Positions 1-13,100 of a stretch of DNA of 64,000 nucleotides are shown piece after piece; the stretch's first letter is position 1, and every line of letters starts with the position of its first letter. The stretch is from Adenanthera pavonina (lineage: Eukaryota; Streptophyta; Magnoliopsida; Fabales; Fabaceae): contig JAIVEN010000021.1 in assembly GCA_026686845.1 (NCBI GenBank), forward strand, positions 12,046,001 through 12,110,000, written 5' to 3'. The translations under genes and the position numbers were made by a program. The notes beneath the pieces were generated by a model that did not search any database, had not been told where the DNA came from, and saw only the letters and a program-made list of their open reading frames with translations.

Positions 1-142
1 AATTTAAAAAAATAATAATAATTAAAAAGAAATATAGGGAATACCTAGAAACTATTATTATGTTGCACTATGGGGGATAGAAGCTACATAGGGGGATAGA
101 GGGAGGAGGGGTAGATTAATGCACTATGGGGGATAGAAACTA

Positions 143-412
143 CTCCCTCATTTAAAATATAAGAAAATTTTAACTATTTTATATATATTAAGGAAAGATA
201 GTTATACTCTTAAATTTAAAAAAAAAACTCAACATTCTATTTTTACCCTTATTAATTATCAATAATTAAAGATTTTTTACTCTTTCCTATTACAAGTTAC
301 GAAACTCATCATCAATAAATAAGGGCAAAAAAGATAAACTATTACATTATATCTTATATTATGAACCAAAGAAAAGTTCTAAAAAATTCCTTATATTTTA
401 GACCGGAGGAAA
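143..412. mobile_element. Stowaway-like MITE in repeat copy 1
   Basis: The left end reads CTCCCTCATTTAAAATATAA and the right end is its inverted imperfect counterpart (TTATATTTTAGACCGGAGGA), with TA on each side. This is the usual Stowaway (mariner-type) end and target duplication. The related repeats near 51590-51700 continue through the equivalent position without it, so the insertion postdates the duplication. Confidence 0.7.
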
Positions 413-1374
413 TATATAATAGAGGGAGGAGAGGTAGATTAATGAAAAAAAACGGCAATTTTTTCAAACTTGTCAATAAAGTGTGACTTAGAGGTTAAAA
501 AAAAAAAGCAAGTAATGCGTACAAGTTTAATACCTCAATGCTACCATGTGATTAGAGACTTCATATTGTATATCATACACATATAATTGAGAATAAACAG
601 GAAAAAGTCTTGGAAGAGGCAATAAACTATCAATATGGTGATAATTTTGATCGGATATCACAAATGTTTATAGACCAATTCCTAAGAAATATTTAACTTT
701 TCCACTCATGAAAGTAAATAAGAACATATTATTATAATATGTTATATTCTTTAAAAACTTTCTTAAATCTGGTGCATGCTTATCAAAAAACAAATGACAA
801 AAGTAATGAGGTGGATCTTCAAAATATGGTAGCCTCACTTTTCTTTGAGAGCAACATAAAGAAAACACATACTGGAAGTGGAGATAGATATTACTCTTTT
901 ATTGTCCATCTTGCAATGCAATATGTAGCATCACCAAAATCAATGTAATATGCAACATTAATAAAAAATTTCAATATCAATTAATAATTAGTAAATCACA
1001 ACATCAATGTTCTAATACATAATATACTTTCGACAAAATGGAGTAATCTCCTTCGTGTGGATGCCAAATTTAATTTGCAATTAATCGTTCAGCCATGCAA
1101 CCATGAATTTGTTTCTGAGCCTTGTAACTAATGACCGCCACATTTATGACAAATGTTCCTTCATGAAGTCATTTCCTTAACGTACACACACATATATACA
1201 GCACAGAGACACACCTTTTTTTTTTCTTTAAAAAAACTACAATTCTGTCAGTTTTTAATAATAAAAAAACTAACTGATAAAAATAGTAAAAATTAGAAAA
1301 TTAAATAGATAGTAATAGGAAAAAAAAAGTTTGAAAGAGTTTTCAGGCATGACGATGAGGAACTGGCATGTCAT

Positions 1375-1658
1375 GTTCAATAATAAATTAGTCGTAATTA
1401 TTAATTAAACATATGTTAATATAATAATTAAATTAATTAAAGGAAGATGAGGAGAATGGAAGAAGTCCGTGGGAAAGAATTAGTATGCCATGGATACGGG
1501 GCAGCGATCTCCCTCGATTTTATCCACGTTGGGTTTCTATGCCCATTATGGTTCAATAATAAATTAGTCGTAATTATTAATTAAACATATATTAATATAA
1601 TAAATTAATTAATTAAAGGAAGATGAGGAGAATGAAAGAAGTCCGCGCGAGAGAATTA
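1375..1658. repeat. Tandem duplication, 176-bp period
   Basis: The sequence from GTTCAATAATAAATTAGTCG at 1375 repeats at 1551. The second unit is interrupted at 1658 by a MITE and resumes at 1985. The related copy near 61995-62150 has only one unit, so this duplication is private to copy 1. Confidence 0.8.
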
Positions 1659-1984
1659 TGGCCTCTTTGGTAGAGTTTTTTAAAATGGTTTTTTTATTTT
1701 TAAAAATAGAAAAATAAAAAAAGTTGGCTAGTACGCATGTTTTTTATAAATTGTTTAAAAAAATATAAAAATAAAAGAATATAAAACTCAAAATAACTTT
1801 AAGGTATTTTGTAGTTTTTATTCTGAAAAATACAAGAAAAGGTGAAAACACCCACCTCATTAATGATAAAGTTATAAATTTTAAATAAGACATCTATCAC
1901 TTATTAATTATGATTTTGAGAATAATTATCTAAACAAATTTTTTTATTTTCTTATTTTTAAAACTTATACTAAAAAATATGCCA
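1659..1984. mobile_element. MITE with TTA target duplication
   Basis: The element is 326 bp, begins TGGCCTCTTTGG and ends AAATATGCCA, with imperfect inverted ends and TTA on both sides (1656-1658 and 1985-1987). The related copy near 62085 reads straight through GAATTAGTATACC, giving the empty site. A 3-bp TTA duplication with a GGCCTCTTTGG end suggests a Tourist (PIF/Harbinger) type element. Confidence 0.75.
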
Positions 1985-2189
1985 TTAGTATACCATGGAT
2001 GCGTGGCAGCGATCTCCCTCGATTTTATCCACATTGGGTTTCTATTCCCATTATGCTTCTTTCGCCATTCTTTCTTTTTCTTTTTTTTTTTTACACATTT
2101 TTTATTTATCTTATAATTTAAAACTTAAAGATATATCATGTTGACCTCTTTAATTTATTAAATAAATACACAATAAGTAAAGTTCGTAT

Positions 2190-2637
2190 TTATCTAACAT
2201 ATTTGGCTTCTTAATTTAAAAAAATTATATACAGAATAAGCAAAACAAACTAAAGGAAAAAGTTTTAACAAAAGGAATTCCTACCCAAATATATAAAAAA
2301 ATTGTACCCTTATCAGAACAACCTGCTATGGATGTCACAGCATTGCCCAGCAAACATATCCGACAAACTGTATAAGAAACAAATCTGATTGCTTTTTTTT
2401 TCATAAAAAAATAGATGAAGCAAGTGCAATTTTTATTTCAAATATAATCAGTTAAATCTGGAATGTGAAAATTCTTAAAAGTAATAAAGGAAGGAAGTGC
2501 AATTTTGGAATTTTATATTTCTATTACAATTTTATATTTTATAATTTCATGAGTAATAAAAGATAACATTATTTTTCAAAATAATGAATTTAATTTAAAA
2601 AATATATTTTTATATTTCATGATTAAACTATGCATCT
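2190..2637. other. AT-rich gap, nothing recognised
   Basis: Low-complexity A and T runs. I see no gene, repeat unit or element here. Confidence 0.6.
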
Positions 2638-3350
2638 TCCAGGTACTTGCTATAAGATCCTTCATTATATTGCCCAGCGTTCATCACACCCACAAACCTA
2701 GCCGTGATATTTCCCTTCCCCATAGAATCTCCATCACTAATACTGGTTTCACACACAACTAAATTACAAAAAATAATCACTGAATTAAGCTATTAATAAA
2801 AGCAGGACAATGAGTAAAAAATGGTACATAATTAAATATTAAATTAAATGAACTAGTCCATTAGAAAAAAATTTCAAATGAATGATTTTAAATTTAAAAA
2901 CCAGCATTAAGAAAAATAACTTAACAATTTAATTTAACTTAAAATACTAAATTACAACTGCTTTGAATCCCCATCCCAATCCACCACCAATGACGACAAT
3001 CTTTGGCGTCTAGTGCGTGGCATAAACGGCCGTGAACTTGAAGCCGGCCAGCCTTGCTTCGTTGGGGTTGATGTTCACCATATAGCCTTGCTTGACCTCA
3101 ACTTCCACCTCATCGATGTTTCATGCCCTCTCAACGTCTTTCTTTATGAAAGCAACTACACATTAATCCTACAGCCGCTGGACATTTCCTCAGCTCTGTG
3201 AACTTACAGCTTGGCCTTTGCTGATGACTCGACATGTTTACAGTCAGACACAGTGAGACTTACTGCGATGAGTGCAGCCGATGATAAAAATCGTAGTGAT
3301 CCATATACCGTTTTAAGGATTGTGGAAGAGGACTATGTCACTTTTACTTT
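2638..3350 (-). pseudogene. Unidentified coding-like fragments, possibly a decayed gene
   Basis: This island is clearly richer in GC than its surroundings and reads like protein in several minus-strand pieces. From about 3350 to 3219 a frame containing SLRFLSSAALIAVSLTVSDC runs to a good donor (GTAAGT). Near 3110-3010 another frame contains VKQGYMVNINPNEARLAGF and then a stop. Near 2768-2638 an acceptor (TTTAG) precedes a frame containing ISDGDSMGKGNITARFVG and a stop. I cannot assign a family. The pieces may be exons of a dead or unrecognised gene or a captured gene fragment. An overlapping plus-strand frame (3013-3201) looks like a shadow. Confidence is low. Confidence 0.25.
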
Positions 3351-3639
3351 TGTTTTTATTTGTCAGGGTATAATTCCTTGAGCTTCTAAATTTTCCCAAC
3401 CTTCTCTCTTACCTACTGTCAGGTGCTCCATTATATCTCCACAAAATTGCTTCCTTTTCTTTCCTTTCTCCAAATATGCTCACATCCCCTAATTTGTCAG
3501 TAATACACTACAAATATTTGAGCAATCTTTACTGTTTCATGTTAAGTTATCGTTTCCTAACTATGTTTAGTTTCTTATGAACATACAAAATTTAATTGGT
3601 TTCTTCAAATGAAAGAAAAAGTGAAGATTGAACACAGTT

Positions 3640-4330
3640 CAATAATGGAGGCCGTCACTCTCATCTTGGGCAAAGAACGATGGTGATGATGCTCCCAGCT
3701 GGAAGCGAAGGGTGGTAGTGTGTGAACTCTAGCGTGGGGCTTGGTTCGGAAATTGAATCGCAATATGACTGAAACTCAAATGGCCGAGAAAAAAGGGAGC
3801 AAAAGCAGATTCTTTGTTTATCTGCATGCCTAGAGTTGCAGTATCTTTATCGCAAATTCCACTCATTATTTTACACAATCATCATATATGAAATGAACCA
3901 CTAGTATATGAACCGAACTACCAGCACTTGCGCTTACAAGGATCTCCATGGCACTCATATCGTCTATAGCTAAGCCAGTACTTCCCTCTCCCCTTGCTCA
4001 ATCTTTCTGTACCCATAGATTTAGCAGTCACCTCCCTCCGCTCATTAAATGAATCTGCAAAACAATCATCACCAATTAAACATATATAGACCAAATGCAA
4101 CGGGAAAAAAGAACAAAGAAGAGCAAAAAAATACCATCGAACGCACACTTTCTCTTGTTCTTCATCCTTACTCACAGAAAAAAACCAACCTCCAAGATCA
4201 TCCAAAGTCTACATCGACCTAAAAGAATCTATATATTCTTCTGACAAGGCAACAAACCCAAGGACTGCCAAAGCCAGAGACTATTGTCAACATTAGCGCA
4301 GCATGTACAGGCTTAATGGCGTGTCGTGAC
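3640..4330 (-). other. GC-richer island with a possible small spliced gene
   Basis: On the minus strand 4205-3918 is open for 95 codons. It contains a plausible intron (donor GGTATTTTTTTG near 4132, acceptor TTGCAG near 4057). The last exon would end in a basic, cysteine-containing tail (RRYECHGDPCKRKCW). This resembles the style of small plant peptides, but I match it to no family and no signal peptide is clear. It may equally be a gene fragment or non-coding. Confidence 0.2.
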
Positions 4331-5621
4331 GGATTGCTACAGCGTACACTACAGGAAACCAACAGTGAAAAGGTCGTTCAGCTTTGGTAGTTATATTAAT
4401 GAATAAATATAAGCATATATAATCTAGAAGACAAGATGGAGAAATATTTTCCTCTTATCCTTTGATACTTAAAAATGAACTATTCTTTATATAATAACTT
4501 TTTTTTTTAATTTCTCTTATGTATATTACAATTGTGAATTATGTGCATCATTTTTTTCTCAAGACTACTAGTTGTCAAAATTAAGCTAAATTATAAATTT
4601 TATAGTTAGCTGTTGGCTTGACATTGTTTTACGCACAAATTTGAAATTGTAAAGGTATTTAAATTTCTTATTTAATACTTTTGATTAATTCTCTTTTTTA
4701 AAGCAACAAAAATTTTAAGAGTTGAAAAGTTCCTATTCTCCACATATTTTATTTTAAGCTTTTTAATTAATTCTCTCTTGATCATATTACTCATTAATAG
4801 TTGAAATAAAATTAAATTTTCAAACTAAATTTGCAAGAATTGAAAAGCTTTTAAAATTTATTGGTATGCAAATTATATCTTATAGTCATTAATATTGTCA
4901 TCAATCTTCATAAAATTTTTTGGAATATTAGTCAAATGATTTCAGAATTAACTCAACAAATTTTAAGACATAATTTCTAATAAAAAATTCCAGATTAATT
5001 AATGAAATTGAAGTGACCTGAATAATAACAATTACAATTTCATGTCATTTAATGTATTGTTCGCCCTGATGTCAATTAATATATATTCACAATATATATT
5101 TAACTTATTTTGGCCCACTTAATTCATAGAACATAATCAAAATATTATTCAAAATTAATAACTGATCATAAATAAAATCCAATAATTGGTACAAGATGTG
5201 CAATTATTGAGCCAAAGTGGCGTACAATAATAAATAAGAAGTGCATTTTTTGAAATTAAGTAATTAATGTTTCACAATTTTTTACAAAATCACTTACATT
5301 TTAGACAATAAAACTCTTATAGAATGTTACTTACATAAAATTGGAGTTAAATCCTAATTTTTATTTTGTAAATTAATTGGGCCATTTCTAGGTTGAAAAT
5401 ATTTGAAGTTGATAATTTATTACAAAATTCAACTTTAATTAAAAATTATTTGCTTCATGAAAACTGAACTTATTGATAATCTAAAATAATTTCAATGGTC
5501 ATTCAATAAACAAAAATTGCATAATTATTGCAAATTAACTCTCATTCTCAATTACTCATTAAAAAATAGGATACTATAATTTGACTTAGTAAGCAAGAAT
5601 ATCACAAGCATTACTTTTCAT
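4331..5621. other. AT-rich gap, nothing recognised
   Basis: Long A and T rich sequence with no open frame of note and no clear repeat or element ends. Confidence 0.6.
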
Positions 5622-6390
5622 TTAGATTGGGCAAATCCCTTTATAGGGGTTTTTAAATCTTTCTTTTTGTGAAAATCTTTCACAAAATTATGAATTTAGA
5701 TTTTTTGTTGTTGAATTGATGTCAATTATGACTAATCTAATCAAGTAGTTTTGTATTTCGCACTGTTTGGTTAATGAGTTTAATTTTTTTATTGCTGGTC
5801 TACGCATCCATGTCAAAGCATAGTAACTCTATACGCTTTATTAATCCTCTTCATGACAAATAGACTATTAAGGTTAGTGTTTGTAATGATATGGATGATG
5901 TTACGTTTCAATCTTCTTGATGAAATTCATTTTATAGAGCTAGTGTTGCATGGTGCTTTTGTCATGGCTAATAACATATATGCAAAATGATAGCATAAAT
6001 CATTAGGTTTGTGTAATCGTATATAACTCATTGTAACCAATATCGTAATGCAAGTGCTAGAGCCTAGAGGTAAGAATGTTGTCGAGTCTTCATTAGGGGC
6101 TGAATATATGTATCCGAAGAATTACATTCACTCCTTTTGAATTGAAGCTTCAATATGCATTCAATATTCATTAAAAAAAAATAAAAGACAAGAAAAAAAA
6201 TACATGAGAGTTATTTTTTAGATTGAGCAAGTCTCTTTTCAAGGGTTTTTAAATCATTCTTTTTTGCGAATTTTTTTTTTCATAAAATAATGAAGTTAGA
6301 TTTTTTATTCAATCGATATCAATGATGATTAATCTAACCAAATAATTCCATATTTCACATTATCTAGATTGGTCATGAGTTCATTTAGTA
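5622..6390. repeat. Pair of diverged direct repeats, about 170 bp each
   Basis: The segment 5622-5790 (starting TAGATTGGGCAAATCCC) recurs at 6218-6390 (TAGATTGAGCAAGTCTC) in the same orientation, with roughly three quarters identity by eye. About 430 bp lie between. The spacing would suit a TRIM-type miniature retroelement, but I see no TG..CA ends or convincing primer-binding site, so the class is undecided. Confidence 0.5.
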
Positions 6391-6649
6391 TTTTTTACTA
6401 TATATATAGGATCATGGTTTTTATTGATGTATGTGTAAGAAAATATTCTGCGTATTGCATGAGTGCAATACTAAATATATATATATATATAAATAAGTAA
6501 CTTGTATGAACATTTTCAAAATAATTCTAATGCTTCGAAAGATTTGCCATGATTCTATGAATCTCTGCTTAGAAGTTAGATTTGGAGCTGAGACCTATTA
6601 TTTTATTTTTATTTTCAAATTAAAAATACCAACTCTAATAAGATTCTTT

Positions 6650-7370
6650 TAACCATACCCAATTATATATATTTTTTTCCATAACTAATTATATCTATTT
6701 TATTTAAATTATATGCAATTTTTATATAATTTATTTGTGTATTTTTAATATTTTTAAAAATATTCTAAATTTAAATGGCATAAGACTTATTATAAGATCT
6801 CATAGTTTAAAATCATATTTTTATATCTATTTTGTTTAAATTGTATGCAATTTTTTTACATAATTTATTTGTGTGTTTTTAGTATTTGTAAAGATCTTTG
6901 TAGAAAACTTCCAAATTCAAATGGCATAAGACCAATTATTAGATTTTATAGTTTAAAATTATATTTTTTAGATCTATTTCAATTAATTATAATATTTATT
7001 TATGTGCTTTAATTTTTCTTTCATAACTAATTATATATATTTTGTTTAACTTATATCTAATTTCTTATATAATTTATTAGTGTGTTTTAATTTTTTCATA
7101 AAAATCTGTATAAAAATATTCTAAATTCAAATGGTCTAAAACCTATCATTAGATTTTACAATTTAATATTATTTTTTTAATCTATTTTTATTTATTACAA
7201 TATTTATTTATTTTTTTGTAATAACTTATTTATGTGTTTTAATTTTTTCCCTAACCAATATTATCTATTTCATTTAAATTATATGTAATTTCTTATATAA
7301 TTTATTTGTATGTTTTAATATTTTCTAGAAAAATCTCCATAAAAGCACTAGAATATATTTAATTATATCT
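6650..7370. repeat. Degenerate AT-rich tandem repeat
   Basis: Words such as AAATTCAAATGGCATAAGAC (6768, 6914 and a variant near 7122) and TTAAATTATATGCAATTTTT (variants near 6702, 6838, 7040, 7275) recur in order. Irregular spacing of about 140-235 bp indicates three to four decayed units. Confidence 0.55.
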
Positions 7371-8374
7371 ATTTCCTTTAAATTGAGAATATGTTGTATA
7401 GATTTTTCATTTTTGTGATATCTTGCAATTTTTTTTCCTTATATAATTCTTTATACTCAATTCAAAATCATTACTTCTAGATTTTTTCTTTCTTACTTCG
7501 CATTTCAAATTAAAACTACCTTTCTTTTGTATTTCTGATTCTTAGCAGGTTTATTTTTATATCTTATCACCAAGAATTTTTTTTTTTCATTTTTTAGAAC
7601 CTCATGTTTATTTAAATTTTTTCACCTTTCCCTATTCATTCTTACAAAAATCAATTTCTAATAAATTTTTATTCTAGCAAATAAATGCATATAGTTATCT
7701 GATTTGATTTCAATTTAACTCTTAATTCTTTTATGGTAATTTTTTCTATTTATTTTTTTTTCATATTTATGATTTTAAGCATATATGCTTCTCTCAAATT
7801 TATATTTCTATTCACTTTCAATATTTCTTGGTACTTTCTAAATTCATGTTTGTTCTAATTATGAAAAATTGTATAATTAAAGCAATCTCAATTGGGTATA
7901 ATAACTAACTTATTAGCCATCTTACAGGTAAACTGAATCCTTAATTAGTATTTGAAATTATAGAAATGTAAGATTCCTAAAGATGGTCCCATACTCTTAC
8001 AAGTGTCTGCAATTTGTGATAACTTCCTTAAGATTTTGTACCACTAGGTTAAAATCTAGATAGATTTATGCTCTTCCTTATTTTTTTTGTTTTTTTAAAA
8101 GCTCTTCCTTCGTTTTTGTCTTCATCAGATGTTGCTGGATTTGGTATTTGAAGAAAGAATCCAAAAATGGTAAAATACTTTAATTAAAATGATGCATAAG
8201 CCATTAATTTTTTTTTTAAATAATAAAGATCCATTGGTTAACTTGGAGCTTGAATGGCTTGACACGAGCTGTGATATTGACATTTTTTTCATTGGGTTGT
8301 AATGTTACAGGCACTCTTAGAATTTGCTTGGCTAGAGCTAAGATTTGCACTTTTAAGCTAATTTATATTATATT
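7371..8374. other. AT-rich gap, nothing recognised
   Basis: Low-complexity sequence without supported features. Confidence 0.6.
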
Positions 8375-8632
8375 ACTTTTTTTATCTTATATTATAAGGT
8401 AATAAATCTGATTTTTTTCTATAATATAAGATTATATGGTTTTATTTGTCACTTTTATCTCTCATTAATATAATATATAGTATTATAAATTGTATTGGAA
8501 TTATAAAAAAATGAGTATTTGATAGGGTAAAATAAGAATATTTGAGTTCTTTATGAAGAATTTAATAATATTATATTTATTCTTTTAACATGCATAAAAC
8601 TCTAAATACTCCTTTATAATATGAAACCAAAG
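8375..8632. mobile_element. Probable decayed Stowaway-like MITE
   Basis: The left part TACTTTTTTTATCTTATATT and the right part (reverse complement TATTCCTTTGGTTTCATATT) form diverged inverted ends resembling the CTCC..CCATATTATAAGG pattern of plant Stowaway elements. Boundaries are approximate. Confidence 0.4.
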
Positions 8633-9224
8633 GAATATATTATTGAGCTTTATTGATTAGGAAACTTGGTGCCTACTGCTATCTTTATTCATCATGGGCC
8701 ATATTGCTGCTAACATTGTATAAATTTTTTTTTCCGATAGACTTTGTTTACATATTTATCTACCATGTAGCACTCTAAATTTTCAGTTAGAATTACACTT
8801 TTTTTTTTGTTCATGTTGTGCTTCATTTGATCTCCAAGAAAATGCAGGGATTTGATCGAACATGTTTTGTGATTGTATAGTGAAAAGTATATGAAATCTT
8901 ATGTAATGGAGAAAAGTATAGCGAAATCTTATGCTCATTGATTCCAATATATAGGGGAAAATTACATCTCTCTTGATTTTTTTGATATATGTGACTTAAT
9001 AAATTATCATTTGAAATTCAAATTTGATATAATCTTACTTATTTTTTAATTTTTTAGTTGAAATTTGTTACCATTAAATTGACGTGGTCACCTGCTACTA
9101 ATTATGGTTCCTAGAATCTAAAAATTGGATTATTAGGTAAAATCTATTTATTTATTTTTCATTTCAAATAAATTTTACATAATTTTTTTTAATTTGAATT
9201 TTTTTACTTAATTGGTTGAAATTT

Positions 9225-9477
9225 TTTTATGACAAGAAAACCCAAACTGCCATAGCCCAACCACCCCTGAGGATGGAGCCAGATTACTAGTAAGGTAAAA
9301 CTCAAGTATAAACCAAGTTGACAATCGCTCACACCAGTCAATTAAGCCATTCAACCTAGTAATTTCATATCTCCCTTAAAGCAAGTTTCGAATACTAAAT
9401 TAAGGCATCAAATGGGTTCGAATTCACAACACCTTACTTGCAAGGAGACACTCAAACTTAGTGCCTGACGACGAGCA
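9225..9477 (-). mobile_element. tRNA-derived SINE
   Basis: The 253-bp segment is flanked by the 11-bp direct repeats GGTTGAAATTT (9214-9224) and GGTTGAAACTT (9478-9488), one mismatch apart. Read on the minus strand, it starts near 9477. It has a polymerase III B-box-like word GAATTCGAACCC (9425-9414) and a weaker A-box-like word upstream, and it ends in an A-rich tail (CATAAAAAAA) next to the target repeat. These are the marks of a tRNA-derived SINE. It is too diverged and long to be a tRNA gene. The family is not known to me. Confidence 0.65.
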
Positions 9478-9488
9478 GGTTGAAACTT

Positions 9489-10183
9489 GTCACAATCAAA
9501 TTGATATGATTGTCATGTTTTCTAATAAAATTTATCATAATTTCAAATTTTACACAAATTTTACACAAAATTTATTAATTGACATGATCTTGCACTGATA
9601 TAGCAACTAAGAGGATAAACTATTACTCATCAAATTTACTATGATTTCTAAAATATTAACTAATGAATTATTAATTAAAATCTTATTAATATTTTATATT
9701 CCAAATTAAATTTGCATAATCTTTTTGAGAAAAAATGCAATTTAATTATATTTTGGAATTAACAACGTAAACAAGTTTGGATGCACACATTATACCAATA
9801 AAACTATTGGGTAATGGTGCCTAGTTTACTTTTATAATTATATCTACACCTACTTATACCAAAGCTAATTTGTAAATTTTGGATTAGGTAGTGTATCAGC
9901 AGGCTATTTTTTAAAAAGAATTACAGTTAGAAACCAGTATAATAAATTAATTATAAATAAGGACTTTAACAGAAAAAAAATTAAAATTTGAAATATTACG
10001 TAGTAAAATTGAGAAAATAAATTGTAACAAGTCTCATTTTATAATAAATTTGCTATTTTGATTCCTAACTATAGTTTCCCTTATTTTTTATCTATCTATC
10101 CATCTATAACACCTGCTATATATGCATTTTTTATCACCTTGAGACTATGAATACACACAAGGTAAGAATATCATCAAGTATTT
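9489..10183. other. Gap downstream of the kelch gene
   Basis: AT-rich sequence. The part just left of 10184 would hold the 3' untranslated region and polyadenylation site of the kelch gene, but no single signal stands out. Confidence 0.5.
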
Positions 10184-13100
10184 TTATTCCTTACTGCAAC
10201 TTGATTTTGCTGGTTCGCCGCTGTGTTCTTCTGTCCTAGGAGTTGTACAATCTGTCGTTTCACCTGTCGTCAGTTCATGAGGCAAAGATTAATCTAACAT
10301 CAACTTAGAACTCACAAATGTAAAACGGTCCGCCATAAGACTGGAATTAAAAAAATTGACGACAAATGCATGCTCAACATCAATTCTACACTTGAGCATG
10401 TTTTACAAAGACCATATATAAACACAGATATAACTTGATTTGACAGACACAAGGCACTTTCAGTGTTACTATGTCATACCAGTTTGGTCATGTCTTGGGA
10501 TTTTATCGTTGGAAATTGGTACCACATTTGATCCATCATATCGTGAGTTTCCACCAAAGCATTTTGCTGTGCCATCATTTTTATCATCATCCCGATTCAT
10601 AGAAGCAGCTTCATGTCTTGGGTAGACTGGAAACTGCAGCAAGGTCAGACCCAGCATTATATAACCTTACAGAATACGTTCATGCGCATAGAGCAGGTGA
10701 TCTTTCATGCATACAGAACAAAGGCCACATTTGGTAAAAAGGAGCTATTTTGTGAGGAATGAAAAGGAATAAGGAAAGAGAAAGAAGAGTTCCATAAAAA
10801 GACTACTTTTTATTCATAAAAAATTTAAATGATGTATACCAAACATATTTTACAGGAATTTCACTTTCATTCTCCCTTTAATGAAATCCTTTTTATATGT
10901 ACCAAACCTAGCCTAAAGCCAAACTAACAACTCCTTATTTGGACACTGCAACAATTTCAACTTGTCACACGAAAAGTCATAAGAGGAAATAAATATAGAA
11001 TCAGATATAATTTAAGCCACGGCAAGAAAGGAAGAACATTCCAATTGTATCAATATATTTGAGTCGTATCAAATCAATTAAGTCATAGTCAACAATTTTT
11101 CTAGCAGAGAAACACTTCAGACAAGGTTGACCAAATGGATCTGGGTTGACCAAATGGATCTCAGGATTCACTGATAAATGCAAGGGTATAAACACACTAT
11201 CAAGTACTAAATCAACTACGAAATGATCTCTGGCACTATATATTCATACTTGCATCAGATCCGATAATGTAAAGGGCTCAAAAGTTGTTGTGCTGCTTGA
11301 TACTGGAGCAGCAACAGCTTCTGTGCTGTGTTCATGAGATACAGAACTGACTCCATGAACATCATCAGCCTGTCTACCTTCCATATAATTCTCCTTAAGC
11401 ACTTTAGAAGTGTTTAATTTGTTGACAACCCCAATTTCATCAGCAGTCCTTTTCCTATTTTGAGAATCAAGCATAAGTTATAACAAAATAAACAGGTTGA
11501 TATTAGAAATTATCAGAGTAAGAAAATTAATCATACTGCCTAGAAGTAAGCGAAGCTGGATTGTCTGAAAACAGAAATCCACGAAGAGTCTTTCCATCAA
11601 TAGCTGTTTCAATCGTGAATCCCACTGAGTTGCTATCAATAATGATCGCTTTAAACATTTTCCCTATAGAAGGCAAGGGTACTGGAAGATGTATACCTGC
11701 ACGTGCAGTAAAAAAGCAGATGGTCAGCTTCAAGTAGCACTTTATGCGCAAATAATTAAACATATTTTCTATTCATTTATCCCAGCTTGTACATAAACAA
11801 AAATTATTCAAAGGGAGGTGAAACAGGAAAAAGAAAATGATCAGGACCAGCTCCATGTGCTTGGTTTTGAAGAGAATTGAGATTTTCTTGGCATTTTAGC
11901 TTCAATTGCTTCCTCATAGATAACTTTTCTGGTCTTGGTTCAGTTCCACTAGCAAACTCTGAAAGTCAAAATATATCAGATTATAAAAACAATTGTTGCC
12001 ATGTGCCTGATTAATCTAAAGAAATATCAGCACCATAATAATGCTCCGATAAGTTAATAATAGGAAAAAATGAGAAACTATCCTGAACCTGTATGTAGGT
12101 AATACATATCACCCAAAGGGTCAAGACTTTTATTACAACCTCCAATGAACACAAGAACACCACCCATAAATGGATCTAAACAGCCACCAGCCATACAAAA
12201 TCTAGGAGAAGGACCACGGCCTGTAGTTGTCACCTTGGTCCAGATACCAGAATCTGCACCCAATCATAAGAAAAAGTATTCATTAGATATATTCAGTTCT
12301 TCACTCTTTCCAATTAATCAGAAAGTGACCAGAAGAATTAAAGTAGTAACCAAGGTGAGATTTACGTGAAAAGATAGAACACGTGACCCTATTTTATAAA
12401 GCTCAAATGCCAGATGTCAAACTCTCATCATTTATGGCCAAGAAAAAACAAAAAACTCTCACCATTTGTATGATCAACTAACTTCTGAAAAAGTGTTTAA
12501 AATTTTTTATGCCAATAAAATATGTAAATGAATAAGGTTGTTAAAATTTGGCAGATCCACCTCTGCCTCACGAGATGAGAGCACAAATCATCTACCTCCA
12601 ACTTCTATTAAAAAGTTGAAGTTGTTACATTGACACAGTATGAAGCTTCTAAAGGCAGTTTATCATAGCATCGTTTTGCAAATGTTAAACCTGAATGCAA
12701 CAAATTGAATTTGAACTTGAAAAATGTGTGATAACATACCAACATCAAGCTTATAAAGGTCATTGTATAAAGTTTGGGCATCCGAAAATCCCCCAAAAAC
12801 AAAGAAGTTTTTGCCCAAAGCAACTGTAGAATGACCAGCTCGAGGAGGCAAAAACTGGCCTGACGTATTCATCTTCCTCCAAATAAGGGTATCTATAAAT
12901 AACAGGTTCCAAAGTAACTTATAAAGAGAACATATATTCTTTTCATGAGTGTTCATTTGCTATATATATATATCATCCATTGTTACGAGAGAAAATAATC
13001 TTTTGACAAAATACCTGTATCAAGGATATGGACATCAGACAGAAAATTATCATGTTCATCTTCACCACCTATCACAACAACATTGTTTTTCCAAGATGAG

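Larger units (their letters stand above)
30..2190. repeat. Segmental repeat, copy 1
   Basis: This non-coding block recurs in the same orientation at 50140-51130, 51550-51868 and 61600-62306. Shared landmarks are the GGGGATAGAAGC words near 70 and 130, the CAATTTTTTCAAACTTG word near 455, the GGTGGATCTTCAAAATATGG word near 810, and a long well-conserved stretch from about 990 to 1660 and 1985 to 2190. Copy 1 differs from the others by two inserted MITEs and a 176-bp local tandem duplication. I recognise no gene in it. Short open frames in it are not convincing. It may be an old uncharacterised transposon or a segmental duplication. Confidence 0.8.

Noticed and set aside
739..948. Plus-strand open frame in repeat copy 1
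   Set aside because: It is short, has no family, and the homologous sequence near 51000 does not keep the frame.
2950..3330. The GC-rich island as a PCNA-like gene fragment
   Set aside because: A loose resemblance of one plus-strand frame did not hold over any conserved motif.
9414..9425. A tRNA gene suggested by a B-box-like word
   Set aside because: No cloverleaf can be made; the flanking repeats and A-rich tail mark a SINE.
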